Source: Paraburkholderia sp. BCC1884 (GTDB lineage: Bacteria; Pseudomonadota; Gammaproteobacteria; Burkholderiales; Burkholderiaceae). Taken from it: a stretch of DNA of 64,000 nucleotides. This document shows, piece by piece, positions 52,787-64,000 of this stretch (the first letter of the stretch is position 1; each line of letters opens with the position of its first letter). The stretch covers positions 310,001 through 374,000 of the forward strand of contig NZ_CAAJGL010000090.1 in NCBI RefSeq assembly GCF_900996225.1, read 5' to 3'. Under the pieces are notes generated by a model that did not search any database, was not told where the DNA came from, and was given only the letters and a program-made list of their open reading frames with translations. Made by a program: the position numbers and the translations under genes.

Positions 52787-52966
52787 GTGATCGAGCACTT
52801 GATTCTGGGCGTTTTCCTGGTGATTCCGTTACTCATCGTCGCGTTTCTTTTCTCGGACGAATTGTGGCAAGAACATCGTCACCTGCATGACATGCGGCCC
52901 GTCCCTGTGAGACCGCGCCGCATCGACTGGCGGCATCCGCTGCGTCGTTCGCGAGATCGTCTTTAA
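52787..52966 (+). CDS. Small membrane protein, 59 residues
   Basis: GTG start at 52787 with a strong GGAGG ribosome site 5 nt upstream and a -10-like TACAAT at 52751, which argue against the ATG at 52763. One hydrophobic segment (IEHLILGVFLVIPLLIVAFL), then an acidic and Arg/His-rich cytoplasmic end (SDELWQEHRHLHDMRPVPVR). Function unknown. A hairpin with seven T follows at 53109-53131. Confidence 0.6.
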   Translation: MIEHLILGVFLVIPLLIVAFLFSDELWQEHRHLHDMRPVPVRPRRIDWRHPLRRSRDRL

Positions 52967-53108
52967 GCGATCGCCCAACTGTTTCACGAATCCTCGTGCG
53001 TGCTGCACTGCACGAATCGGGCGTGGCGTCGCCGCATTATCACCATCATCGCCGTCTGCCGCCGCACCATCGTGCCGGCGCCGAATCATCGGTGATAGAT
53101 CGATCCAA

Positions 53109-53131
53109 CCCGCCTTGCGCGGGTTTTTTTG
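53109..53131 (+). terminator. Rho-independent terminator after the small membrane protein gene
   Basis: AACCCGC/GCGGGTT stem with a CTTGC-type loop and seven T on the + strand. Confidence 0.8.
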
Positions 53132-53139
53132 CGACCAAT

Positions 53140-53172
53140 AAAAAAGCCTGCCGTTTCGGGCAGGCTAAAAAG
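53140..53172 (-). terminator. Rho-independent terminator of the HIT gene
   Basis: GCCTGCC/GGCAGGC hairpin with A-runs on the + strand, so a T-run on the minus strand, about 115 bp beyond the HIT stop codon. Confidence 0.75.
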
Positions 53173-53285
53173 AGATCCACACTCAATGCCTTGCGGGTAC
53201 AAGGCAGAGGACAGTCTAGCGGCACAATGCGCGCTCGTGGTTTCACCCGCTCTTACACATGTTACGGGGCATGACCACGGCCCGA

Positions 53286-53711
53286 TCAATCCGCACGCCA
53301 GTGCGAGCGAATCCGCTTGGCCAGGGCTTCGAGGGTGTCGGCGTCGGCCACGTCGCGTGCGTGCATGCGCAGCGGCTGGCCTTCCCAGCGCGGGATCACA
53401 TGGAAATGAACGTGCGGCACGGTTTGTCCCGCCGCCGCGCCGTTGAACTGGCCGATGAACACGCCGTCGGGCCGCAAGGCCGCGCGAACCGCGATCGCGA
53501 GCTTCTGCGTCATGCGCATGCAGGCCACCGTCGAGGCGTCCGACAATTCGAAAATTTCCGCTGCCGCTTCTTTCGGCACAACCAGCAAATGGCCGTCGGC
53601 TTGCGGCATCAGATCCATGAAGGCCAGCGCGGCATCGGTTTCCGCGACTTTGATGCAAGGTAATTCGCCACGCAGAATCCTCGCAAAGGGATTGCTGTCG
53701 TCGTATTTCAT
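53286..53711 (-). CDS. HIT-family nucleotide hydrolase/transferase
   Basis: 141 residues with the histidine triad HVHFHVIPRW (H-x-H-x-H), preceded by GQTVP. MKYDDSNPFARILRGELPCI is the usual HIT start and ADGHLLVVPKEAAAEIFEL the middle. It hydrolyses nucleoside phosphoramidates or dinucleoside polyphosphates; the substrate cannot be told. The next gene upstream, on the same strand, starts 72 bp away and belongs to another family. Confidence 0.93.
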   Translation of the reverse strand: MKYDDSNPFARILRGELPCIKVAETDAALAFMDLMPQADGHLLVVPKEAAAEIFELSDASTVACMRMTQKLAIAVRAALRPDGVFIGQFNGAAAGQTVPHVHFHVIPRWEGQPLRMHARDVADADTLEALAKRIRSHWRAD

Positions 53712-53782
53712 CGCGCTTCCTTTCCGGTTGCAGGGACGGTTCAGGCGGATGCCAGTGTCGCCGATATTGTCGTCCCCATCTG

Positions 53783-54718
53783 TTACAGGACGCGCGCTGC
53801 GCGTTTGATTGCTTGCGGCGGTTGGCCGTAAGCACGCAGAAAAGCGCGCCGCATCCGCTCGGTGTCGACGAAGCCGGTTTCCACCGCCACCGTCTCCATG
53901 GCGTGACGGCCGGCTTCCAGCATCGCGCGCGCGGCTTCGACGCGCAATGCTTCGATCGCCTTGGCGGGCGATTGACGCGTCTCGTCGCGAAACGCGCGGC
54001 TGAACTGGCGCGGACTCAGGTGGGCGACATCGGCAAGCTGTTCGACTGTCAGGGGCTCGCGCAAATGGCTCTTTGCATACGAGAGCGCGCTCTGGATCCG
54101 GTCGGATTTCGGTTCGAGATCGAGCATGGCCGAGAACTGCGACTGGCCGCCGGCACGCCGGTGATACACAACGAGCTTGCGCGCGATGGAGCGCGAGACC
54201 TCCGCGCCGAGATCGTTTTCAACCAGCGCCAGACAGAGATCGATGCACGCCGTCATGCCGGCGGAAGTCCACACGGAGCCGTCGACGATGAAAATGCGGT
54301 CTTCGTCGACCCGCGCGTCGGGATAGCGGCGCTGCAAATCACGCGCATGCACCCAGTGAGTCGTGGCGTGACGGCCGTCGAGAATGCCGGCCTCGGCCAG
54401 CACGAACGCGCCCGTGCAGATGCTGGTGGTGCGGCGCGACGCGGCCAGCGCATCGTTCAGAAACGCCAGCAAACCCGACGACGACGGCGCAATCTGCATC
54501 GCGCCGGTGACCACCACCGTGTCGTAAGTTGGATCGCCAAACGCCTTCGTCCCGATTTCGACGCCCGCCGAACTGCGCACCATGCCGCCGTGCTCGGAAA
54601 TGATCTCGACCTCGTACTCCGGCTGACCGCCTTCGAGATTCGCCAGTTCGAAGATCGACACCGCGACCATATCGAGGATCTGGAAGCCTGGAAAAACCAC
54701 CACGCCGACGCGTCTCAT
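53783..54718 (-). CDS. GlxA-type AraC-family regulator (DJ-1/PfpI domain plus helix-turn-helix)
   Basis: 311 residues: N-terminal DJ-1/PfpI-like sensing domain (about 1-175, RVGVVVFPGFQILDMVAVSI, then the nucleophile-elbow Cys in SICTGAFVLAEAGIL) and C-terminal AraC helix-turn-helix (about 210-305, LTVEQLADVAHLSPRQFSRA). Members of this type control oxidative, aldehyde or amine metabolism. Divergent from the SDR gene across 177 bp, so probably its regulator. Confidence 0.92.
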   Translation of the reverse strand: MRRVGVVVFPGFQILDMVAVSIFELANLEGGQPEYEVEIISEHGGMVRSSAGVEIGTKAFGDPTYDTVVVTGAMQIAPSSSGLLAFLNDALAASRRTTSICTGAFVLAEAGILDGRHATTHWVHARDLQRRYPDARVDEDRIFIVDGSVWTSAGMTACIDLCLALVENDLGAEVSRSIARKLVVYHRRAGGQSQFSAMLDLEPKSDRIQSALSYAKSHLREPLTVEQLADVAHLSPRQFSRAFRDETRQSPAKAIEALRVEAARAMLEAGRHAMETVAVETGFVDTERMRRAFLRAYGQPPQAIKRAARVL

Positions 54719-54895
54719 CGCGATGTCCTAAAACGAGGTAAATATGACATTTGAGACAACAGGCTACGCGCCTAGACTTGCTCCGTCAACACCGCAATAT
54801 CGAGCAAAAGCGATGCGGCGGCGGCGGTTTCCAGATTTCCCATTCAACGGACAGAGCAGCAGCGCCATGCGCCACGCTCGCAAGGAGAGCTTCAA

Positions 54896-55708
54896 ATGAC
54901 AACGCAAGCAAACAAAGGAACGGCATTGGTGACAGGCGCTTCGTCGGGGATCGGCGCGGTGTATGCGGATCGTCTGGCACGGCGCGGCTACGACCTGATT
55001 CTGGTGGCGCGCGACGTCGAGCGTCTGAACGGCCTTGCCGAACGGTTGACGAAGGAAACCGGCCGCCACGTCGACACCGTCGTCGCGGACTTGACCGTCA
55101 AGGCCGACGTGCGCCGTATCGAAGAAAGGCTGCGCACCGATCGCGGCATCACGATGCTGGTTAACAACGCGGGTGTCGGCGCGACGGCCTCGCTGATCGA
55201 TTCGGACGTGGATGCGCTCGAAAGCATGATCGATCTCAACGTGACCGCGCTGACGCGGTTGACGGCGGCAGCCGTGCCGGGTTTCGTAGAGCGGGGCATC
55301 GGCGCGCTCATCAATATTTCGTCGGTCGCCGCGCTGTCGCCGGAAATGTTGAACGGCACCTATAGCGGCACGAAAGCCTACGTGCTGAATCTGACGCAAT
55401 CGCTGCATCATGAGGTGGGCGACAAGGGCGTCAAGCTCCAGGCCGTGTTGCCGGGCGCGACTAGCACCGCGTTCTGGGGGCGCGCAGGGGTGCCGGTCGA
55501 GCACCTGCCGTCGCAGATCGTGATGACCGCCGAAGACATGGTGGACGCGGCACTCGCCGGTTTCGACCAAGGCGAACTGGTGACGATTCCGTCGTTGCCG
55601 GATGCGGCGGATTGGGAGCGTTTCAACACGGCGCGCCAGCACCTGGGGCCGAACCTGTCGCATAAGAATCCGGCGACACGCTACGCGCGAGTCAATGTGG
55701 CTGCCTGA
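54896..55708 (+). CDS. Short-chain dehydrogenase/reductase
   Basis: 270 residues. Classical SDR: cofactor loop TGASSGIGAVYADRLARRG, NNAGVG, catalytic Ser in INISSVAALS, and the Y-x3-K pair in YSGTKAYVLN. It reduces or oxidises a carbonyl with NAD(P); substrate unknown. Divergent from the GlxA-type regulator. Starts at the ATG at 54896 after AGGAG. Confidence 0.93.
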   Translation: MTTQANKGTALVTGASSGIGAVYADRLARRGYDLILVARDVERLNGLAERLTKETGRHVDTVVADLTVKADVRRIEERLRTDRGITMLVNNAGVGATASLIDSDVDALESMIDLNVTALTRLTAAAVPGFVERGIGALINISSVAALSPEMLNGTYSGTKAYVLNLTQSLHHEVGDKGVKLQAVLPGATSTAFWGRAGVPVEHLPSQIVMTAEDMVDAALAGFDQGELVTIPSLPDAADWERFNTARQHLGPNLSHKNPATRYARVNVAA

Positions 55709-55783
55709 ACGCCGTCGAGCAGGGTTGAGCGGCAGCGTTCGGCATGAGGCGGCATCGAGCCACAAAAAAGGCGTCGTAACGGC

Positions 55784-56311
55784 TCAGCGCCAGTCGGTCG
55801 CCACGTCGTCGGGATCGGCAAGCGTCAGTCCCGACGACGGCAGCGGCAGCGCCGTCTTGTAGCGCACCTGCTTGAGCGCGAAGCTCGACCGGATATTGGA
55901 GATGCCTGGAATCTTCGTCAGATGATCGACGATGAATCGCTCCAGCGTCTGCATATCCGGCATGACGACGCGCAGCAGATAGTCGGCATCGCCCGTCATC
56001 AGATAGCACTCCATCACCTCGGGGCGCTCCGAAATGGCCCGCTCGAACCGCAGCAGCGCATCTTCCACCTGCTTTTCCAGACTCACCTGAATGAACACGT
56101 TGATGCGCAGCCCGAGCAGCTCCGGATTCAACAGGGTGACCTGCTGCTTGAACAGCCCCATCTTTTCGAGCGCCCGTACGCGGTTGAAACACGGCGTGGG
56201 CGACAGATTCACCGAGCGCGCCAGATCGGCATTGGTGATGCGCGCGTTCTGCTGCAACTGGCTCAGGATGCCGATGTCGATGCGATCGAGCCGTCTCGGT
56301 GTCGTGGTCAT
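55784..56311 (-). CDS. Lrp/AsnC-family regulator, divergent from the E1 gene
   Basis: 175 residues from the ATG at 56311 (MTTTPRRLDRIDIGILSQLQ). Helix-turn-helix SVNLSPTPCFNRVRALEKMG and an Lrp RAM domain with the GDADYLLRVVMPDMQ segment. Faces the 2-oxoacid dehydrogenase E1 gene across 152 bp. In Pseudomonas putida, mdeR (an Lrp-type gene) controls mdeB, an E1 of the same sort; that pairing is a likely model here. Confidence 0.9.
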   Translation of the reverse strand: MTTTPRRLDRIDIGILSQLQQNARITNADLARSVNLSPTPCFNRVRALEKMGLFKQQVTLLNPELLGLRINVFIQVSLEKQVEDALLRFERAISERPEVMECYLMTGDADYLLRVVMPDMQTLERFIVDHLTKIPGISNIRSSFALKQVRYKTALPLPSSGLTLADPDDVATDWR

Positions 56312-56463
56312 AGATGAAATATTCCGTCGAAAGGTCAAAATCCGGAATAAACAGCCTATCGCAGCGCGGGATCACAAGCAAATCAGAGGCTCATTTTGTG
56401 GGCACGTGGTTACCATTGACTCACTCGATCTTGAACCCAGTGTGTCGAAGCGGGAGCGGTGCC

Positions 56464-59217
<2,754 letters not shown>

Positions 59218-59248
59218 TGCGGCGGGAAGACATCCGGCGACCGGCGCC

Positions 59249-60376
59249 TCACCCGCTCATGGCCACCTGATTCTTTCCATCCCGCTTCGCCTGATAGAGG
59301 CCGACGTCGGCGGCTTCGATCAGCTTCGTGACCGGCTCGCCGACGGCCGGCACCAGCGTCGCCGCACCGATGCTGATCGTCACCACGCCGCTCGCGGATC
59401 CCGCGTGCGGAATCGCGAGCGCTTCGATTGCGATGCGGATTTTTTCGGCCAGCAGTCGCAAGCCGCCTGACGACGTTCCCGGCACCACCACCGCGAACTC
59501 TTCGCCGCCGAAGCGCGCGGCGAGATCGGGCGCGCGGCCGAGGCACGACTCGACCGTTTGCGCGACGCGCTTGAGCACTTCGTCGCCGGCCACGTGGCCG
59601 TAGGTGTCGTTGTAGGCCTTGAAGTTATCCACGTCGATCATCAGAAAACCGAGGCCGCTTTTATCGCGCATGCTGCGACGCCATTCGGCCGTCAGATACT
59701 GATCGAGATAGCGTCGGTTCGACAGCCCCGTCAGCCCGTCCGAATGCGTGAGCCGCTGCAATTCCAGATTGGTCGCGAGCAACTGCTGCTGCGATTGACG
59801 CAGCGCCTGATAAGCCTCGTCACGCTGCAACAGGTTCAGATACGAGCGCGAGTGATAACGGATGCGGGCGATCAACTCGAGGCGGTCCGGCAATTTCACC
59901 AGATAGTCATTCGCACCGGCGGCGAACGCCGCGCTTTTCACGAGCGGCTCTTCCTTGGTCGACAGCACGATGATCGGAATATCGCGCGTGGCCGGATTTT
60001 GCCGGTACTGACGCACTAGCGTGAGGCCGTCCGTACCCGGCATGACGAGATCCTGCAGGATCACGGTTGCGCGGGTTTCCTCGGCGCAAAGCACCGCTTC
60101 TTCGGGCGATGCGCAGTAATGGAAATCGACGGACGCTTCGTCGGCCAACGCCTGGCGGATCGCCTCGGCGATGATCGCCTGATCGTCGACCAGCAACACC
60201 ATGATCGGACATTCCGACGCGGGCGGATTGCCAAGGATACGCGCAAGCGCATCGTCGACGGCGAGGTTGGATGCGACCTCCGCGTCCAACGCTTGAGCCC
60301 GCGTATTCGCGTCGTGTTCTGCGAGGTCTTGCGTAGCGGCGTTCTGATGCGGCTTAGGCGTGTCCATGTTGTTCAA
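59249..60376 (-). CDS. wspR: Response regulator diguanylate cyclase WspR
   Basis: 375 residues: receiver domain (about 55-185) with acceptor Asp109 (VILQDLVMPG), helical linker (DEAYQALRQSQQQL) and GGEEF domain with FGGEEF at 289-294. The inhibitory I-site RxxD is present as RAPD (281-284). Active cyclase makes c-di-GMP upon phosphorylation by WspE and drives biofilm formation. First gene (reading left) after the methylesterase in the Wsp operon order wspD-E-F-R. Extended low-complexity N terminus of ~50 residues before the receiver. Confidence 0.94.
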   Translation of the reverse strand: MNNMDTPKPHQNAATQDLAEHDANTRAQALDAEVASNLAVDDALARILGNPPASECPIMVLLVDDQAIIAEAIRQALADEASVDFHYCASPEEAVLCAEETRATVILQDLVMPGTDGLTLVRQYRQNPATRDIPIIVLSTKEEPLVKSAAFAAGANDYLVKLPDRLELIARIRYHSRSYLNLLQRDEAYQALRQSQQQLLATNLELQRLTHSDGLTGLSNRRYLDQYLTAEWRRSMRDKSGLGFLMIDVDNFKAYNDTYGHVAGDEVLKRVAQTVESCLGRAPDLAARFGGEEFAVVVPGTSSGGLRLLAEKIRIAIEALAIPHAGSASGVVTISIGAATLVPAVGEPVTKLIEAADVGLYQAKRDGKNQVAMSG

Positions 60377-60427
60377 CCAGAATGAATGTCAGTGAATCGA
60401 AGCGGTTCATATGCGGTGTATTCGCGT

Positions 60428-61444
60428 CTACTGCTTGTTGACGGCGGCCGCCAGCGCGGCGGCAATGCGTGGCAAGGGCAGGATCGCGGCGGCTGCGTCG
60501 AGCGCCGCGGCTGCCTTGGGCATGCCATATACGGCACACGTCGCCTCGTCTTGCGCGATCGTGTGATAACCCTTGGTGCGCATCGCCTTCAGCCCGATCG
60601 CGCCGTCGCGGCCCATGCCGGTCAGCAACACGCCGATGGCGCGTGCCGGCCAACGTGCCACCACGCTATGAAAAAACACGTCGACGGATGGGCGGTACGG
60701 CGTCTCTTCCGGCACTCGCGTATAGCCGAGCACGTTGGGCAGTTTCAGATGCAGGTGGTCGTCGGTGGCGGCCAGCAGCACGACGCCCGCTTGCGGCCGG
60801 TCGCCTTCAACGGCAATGCGCACCGGCAGCGCCGATTGCTGGTTCAACCAGTCGGCCATGCCGGCGGCAAACGCGGCGTCGACATGCTGCACGATCACGG
60901 TCGCCGCCGCGAAATCCTTCGGCAAGGCGGCGAGCAGCGTGGCGAGCGCAGCCGGGCCGCCCGCCGATGCACCGATCGCGACCAGCGGCGTGTCGCGGCT
61001 CGTTACTCCGGCTGGGGAGGCTGAAGCCGTCGTGCCGGGCGCCGCGCGCTCCTTCACCAAGGCGCCGATGCGATCGATCTTTGCGATCAGCACGGCGATG
61101 CTTTTGTGTGCGTCGGGGCCGCTCAGCGACGGTGTATCGACGGCGTCGAGCGCGCCGGCGCCCATCGCCTCATAGACGCGCCATGCGTTCGCGCCGACGT
61201 CGACCGTGACGACCAGGATCGCGCACGGCGCACGCGCCATGATGCGGCGCGTCGCCTCGATGCCGTCGACGTTCGGCATCACGAGGTCCATCAGCACGAT
61301 GTCCGGCCGCTGGGCGGTGCAGAAATCGACCGCTTGCTGGCCGTCGCGCGCGACCCATAGCACGTCGAAGTCGACGCGCGCGGCGAGGGCGCGGCGCAGC
61401 GCCTCGACGGCGAGCGGCATGTCGTTGACGATTCCGATCTTCAT
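60428..61444 (-). CDS. wspF: Chemotaxis-type methylesterase/response regulator WspF (CheB homologue)
   Basis: 338 residues: receiver domain with Asp53 (VLMDLVMPN) and methylesterase domain with Ser160 (IGASAGG), His187 (VIVQHVDA) and Asp280 (TGMGRDG). It demethylates the WspA receptor and so resets the signal; loss of WspF in Pseudomonas gives wrinkly, high-c-di-GMP colonies. Sits between wspR and wspE, with an intergenic gap of 5 bp to wspE. Confidence 0.94.
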   Translation of the reverse strand: MKIGIVNDMPLAVEALRRALAARVDFDVLWVARDGQQAVDFCTAQRPDIVLMDLVMPNVDGIEATRRIMARAPCAILVVTVDVGANAWRVYEAMGAGALDAVDTPSLSGPDAHKSIAVLIAKIDRIGALVKERAAPGTTASASPAGVTSRDTPLVAIGASAGGPAALATLLAALPKDFAAATVIVQHVDAAFAAGMADWLNQQSALPVRIAVEGDRPQAGVVLLAATDDHLHLKLPNVLGYTRVPEETPYRPSVDVFFHSVVARWPARAIGVLLTGMGRDGAIGLKAMRTKGYHTIAQDEATCAVYGMPKAAAALDAAAAILPLPRIAAALAAAVNKQ

Positions 61445-61449
61445 CCGTT

Positions 61450-63822
61450 TTACCCGTAGGCCTCGCCGATCAAATCCCGCACTGCGTCGAGCAGTGCTTC
61501 GTCATGAAAACTGCCCTTCGCCAGATAATAATCCGCGCCCGCATTCAACCCGGCGCGGCGGTCTTCTTCGCGATCTTTATACGAGACGATCATCACCGGC
61601 AGCGACTGCAACAGCGGATCGCGCTTGATGAGCGTGACGAGTTCGATGCCATCCATGCGCGGCATGTCGATATCGGTGATGACGAGATCGAAGCGCTCGC
61701 CGCGCACCGCGTTCCAGCCGTCCATGCCGTCGACGGCGATCGTCACGTCGTAGCCGCGCGTGGCGAGCAACTTACGTTCGAGTTCGCGCACGGTGAGCGA
61801 ATCGTCGACCACCAGCACGCGCCGGGTGGCACGCTGGGTTGCCTGTGGGCCGCCTTGCTCGGTGTGCTTGAGTTCGCCGCCCGCGACGAGCCGTTCGACC
61901 GATCGCAGCCAGTCGTCGACGTCGGCGATCAGCACCGGATCGCCATTTTCCATCAAGGCGCCGGCGGTGATGTTGCGGACCTTGCCGAGACGCGGATCGA
62001 GTGGTTGGACGACCAGCATCCGTTCGCCGAGAAAACGGTCGACCACGACGCCGTAAGTCTGCGGACCGTCGCCGATCACGATCAGGCTGACGGTATCGGT
62101 ATCGCTCGCGGGCGGCGCGGTGTCGAGAATCTGATGCGCGGTGACGACGCCGATGCTGCGGCCGCCGAACGCGATGTGCTGATGACCTTCGAGCAACTCG
62201 ATGTCGGCGCGGCTGACATGCAATGTACGGTTCACGTGCGCGAGCGGCACCGCATACGGCTCGCCCGCGACTTCGATCAGCAGACTGCGGATCACGGACA
62301 GCGTCAACGGCAATTGCAACTGCACGCGCGTCCCGAGGCCGCGTTCCTGGGTGATGCGTACCGTGCCGCGAACGCGTTTGACGATATCGTGCACCGCATC
62401 GAGCCCGACGCCGCGACCGGACACTTCAGTGACTTGATCGCGCAACGAAAAGCCGGGCAGAAGGAGGAACTCGAGCAGTTCGGCTTCGGACAGCCGCGCA
62501 GCCGTTTCCGCGCTCGCGAGCTTCTTGCGGAGGATCGAGTCGCGCAGCGCGTCGAGATCGACGCCGGCGCCGTCGTCGGAGACGGTGATGAGGAGCGCGC
62601 CGGCAGTATGACGTGCGTCGAGCGTGAGCGTGCCTTCGTCCGGCTTGCCTTGCGCGAGGCGCACGGCGGGCGCTTCGATGCCGTGGTCGAGCGCGTTGCG
62701 CAGCATGTGGCCTAGCGGCGCTTCGAGCAGATCGAGAATGTCGCGGTCCACCTGAGTCGATTCGCCGACCAGTTGCCAGCGCACTTTCTTGCCGAGCGAA
62801 CGCGCCACGTCGCGCACCATGCGCGCGAGTCCGCCAGTGCCATCGCCGAACGGACGCATCCGGCATTGCAGGGCGGCGTCGTAAAGCTGTTGCGACAGGT
62901 GCGTCGAGCGGCGGTCGAAACTTTCCAGATCAGCGAGGCGCTCGGCGAGCAGATGCTGCGATTCGGCGGTGAGGCGGCGCACTTCTTCCAGCGCGGCGTG
63001 CGCGCGCGGGTCGAGCTTGAGGTCGGCGAGCGTTTCGTGTAACTGGTCGAGCGCGCGGCTGCCGTCGCGCTGGACACGTTTTACGCGCAGCATCGATTGT
63101 GCGAAGGGTTTCAGCCAGCGCGATTCGACCAGCGATTCGCCGGATAAAGACAACAGGCGGTCGAGGTTGTCGGCGCGTACGCGCAGCATGCGGCCGGAGT
63201 CGGCGGAGGTCGTGGTCGAGGTTTCGCTCGCTGCGCCGGCCGATGTTCCGGTCGACACGACCGCGGTTGCCGGCGTCGCTTCCGCGCGCAACGCTTCGGC
63301 TAACAGGTCGAAGGCTGCGTCGTCAGCGGAGGTCGGGCTGGTGGGCGTCTCAACAGTGCTGCTGTCAGCAGGCGAGGGCGCCGGCTGCGCAACGGGAGTC
63401 GCGACTTCCCGGCGCAGCACCGCTGCGTGCGCAGCCACGCCAGCCATACGAGCCTGCAATGCCGTCACGCACGCGCTGACCGCATCGCGCGCCGATTCAT
63501 CTTCGTCGTTGCCGATGCGCGCGACGATATCCACGCCGCGCAGCAACTCGTCGATCCAGGCGGCGTCGAGCAGGGCCCGGTCTTCCTGCGCGGCGACGAA
63601 GCAATCTTCCATCGCGTGCGCGAGTTCGACGCCGACCTGCACTCCGACGATCCGTGCCGCGCCCTTCAGCGAATGCGCCGCGCGCATGCAGGACTCGAGC
63701 GCGGCGGCGTCGCGCGGTGCCCGGTCGAGCGTGAGCAGGCCGTCGTTGAGCACGCGAGCCTGGGTCCGCGCTTCTTCGCGGAAAAGGTCGATCAGCGACG
63801 GGCGGCGCGGGTCGTCCGTCAT
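61450..63822 (-). CDS. wspE: Hybrid sensor kinase WspE (CheA-type with receiver)
   Basis: 790 residues from the ATG at 63822 (MTDDPRRPSLIDLFREEART); the frame is open to 63951 but the upstream part is the wspD end. Hpt with His50 (AAHSLKGAARIVG), HATPase (HMLRNALDHGIEAP, VSDDGAGVD), CheW domain, and a C-terminal receiver (VVDDSLTVRELERKLL, DLVITDIDMPRMDG). It passes phosphate to WspR and WspF. The start overlaps the wspD stop (ATGA), showing translational coupling. Ala/Thr/Ser-rich linker at about 150-220. Confidence 0.94.
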   Translation of the reverse strand: MTDDPRRPSLIDLFREEARTQARVLNDGLLTLDRAPRDAAALESCMRAAHSLKGAARIVGVQVGVELAHAMEDCFVAAQEDRALLDAAWIDELLRGVDIVARIGNDEDESARDAVSACVTALQARMAGVAAHAAVLRREVATPVAQPAPSPADSSTVETPTSPTSADDAAFDLLAEALRAEATPATAVVSTGTSAGAASETSTTTSADSGRMLRVRADNLDRLLSLSGESLVESRWLKPFAQSMLRVKRVQRDGSRALDQLHETLADLKLDPRAHAALEEVRRLTAESQHLLAERLADLESFDRRSTHLSQQLYDAALQCRMRPFGDGTGGLARMVRDVARSLGKKVRWQLVGESTQVDRDILDLLEAPLGHMLRNALDHGIEAPAVRLAQGKPDEGTLTLDARHTAGALLITVSDDGAGVDLDALRDSILRKKLASAETAARLSEAELLEFLLLPGFSLRDQVTEVSGRGVGLDAVHDIVKRVRGTVRITQERGLGTRVQLQLPLTLSVIRSLLIEVAGEPYAVPLAHVNRTLHVSRADIELLEGHQHIAFGGRSIGVVTAHQILDTAPPASDTDTVSLIVIGDGPQTYGVVVDRFLGERMLVVQPLDPRLGKVRNITAGALMENGDPVLIADVDDWLRSVERLVAGGELKHTEQGGPQATQRATRRVLVVDDSLTVRELERKLLATRGYDVTIAVDGMDGWNAVRGERFDLVITDIDMPRMDGIELVTLIKRDPLLQSLPVMIVSYKDREEDRRAGLNAGADYYLAKGSFHDEALLDAVRDLIGEAYG

Positions 63823-64000
63823 CCGAGACTCCGGTTCAAGGTATCGAAGAGCGTGTCGGCGTCGAGCAGGCCGACACTCATGCCGCGCCACGGTGCGACT
63901 GCGCGGGTGTGCGCGGCGGCCGCTTGTGAGAGCGTCGCGGGCGGCGCGCAAAAACTGGCGGTGGCGAAGCGGTGCACGCCGTCGACCTGATCGACGGGGA
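63819..64000 (-). CDS. wspD: CheW-like coupling protein WspD, C-terminal 59 residues (cut by window edge)
   Basis: Only the 3' end is inside the window. It reads PVDQVDGVHRFATASFCAPP, then ends LLDADTLFDTLNRSLG with TGA overlapping the wspE ATG. The PVDQVDGVHRF stretch is typical of CheW, and the order (then wspE, wspF, wspR) fits the Wsp operon. It would tether the WspA receptor to WspE. wspA, B and C should lie just beyond the window. Confidence 0.85.
   Translation of the reverse strand, partial: PVDQVDGVHRFATASFCAPPATLSQAAAAHTRAVAPWRGMSVGLLDADTLFDTLNRSLG

Overview
The window looks like a piece of the larger chromosome of a Burkholderiaceae bacterium, most likely Paraburkholderia. The GC content is high and protein families throughout match that group: a phhAB pair next to an Lrp-type regulator, a gspC gene placed backwards in a type II secretion cluster, DUF3717, YaeQ, and a Wsp surface-sensing operon. 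There are no rRNA or tRNA genes, phage, insertion sequences or CRISPR arrays. Nearly all of it is dense, conserved gene content.

Layout. 1-5.3 kb: 5' part of a methylmalonate-semialdehyde dehydrogenase gene with a divergent LysR regulator, a CYTH-domain protein, and an Lrp regulator divergent from phenylalanine hydroxylase (phhA) and pterin carbinolamine dehydratase (phhB). 5.4-7.7 kb: an OmpR-type response regulator and its sensor kinase. 7.8-11.2 kb: a SET-domain protein, an old-yellow-enzyme oxidoreductase, a glutamine amidotransferase and a MarR regulator with a Cys-rich tail. 11.2-15.0 kb: a YbdK-type glutamate-cysteine ligase and a cation:proton antiporter, bracketed by two inverted, diverged copies of an element with DnaA boxes, a GC-rich spacer, an ACT/CTA trinucleotide run and AT-rich DNA. 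This looks like a replication-origin unwinding module. 15.0-19.8 kb: mnmC, an HU protein gene, a His-rich COG0523 GTPase and a lytic transglycosylase. 20.2-32.2 kb: a full type II secretion cluster, gspD-E-F, gspC (reversed), gspG-H-I-J-K-L-M-N. The 5' end of gspK is made from what looks like an interspersed genomic repeat.

32.3-37.1 kb: a NodT-type outer-membrane channel with a 27-bp tandem repeat, divergent from a MarR regulator and a DHA2 exporter, with no membrane-fusion protein between them. 37.2-41.9 kb: a lipoprotein, gshA, and an alkA-ada alkylation repair pair. 41.9-43.3 kb: a predicted 62-nt small RNA with two anti-Shine-Dalgarno-like motifs, a VOC protein and YaeQ. 43.4-51.7 kb: an L-arabinose cluster (LysR regulator, aldehyde dehydrogenase homologue, araFGH-type ABC transporter, IlvD/Edd-type dehydratase). 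The aldehyde dehydrogenase has lost its catalytic cysteine (Ser) and the oxyanion asparagine (Ser). 51.9-56.3 kb: small exported and membrane proteins, a HIT protein, a GlxA-type regulator divergent from an SDR, and an Lrp regulator. 56.4-59.2 kb: an orphan homodimeric 2-oxoacid dehydrogenase E1. 59.2-64 kb: wspR-wspF-wspE-wspD on the minus strand, cut by the window edge.

The observations most worth following are the inverted origin-like elements, the small RNA, the degenerate aldehyde dehydrogenase and the repeat-derived start of gspK. Functions are read from motifs and recalled family knowledge; no database search was run.
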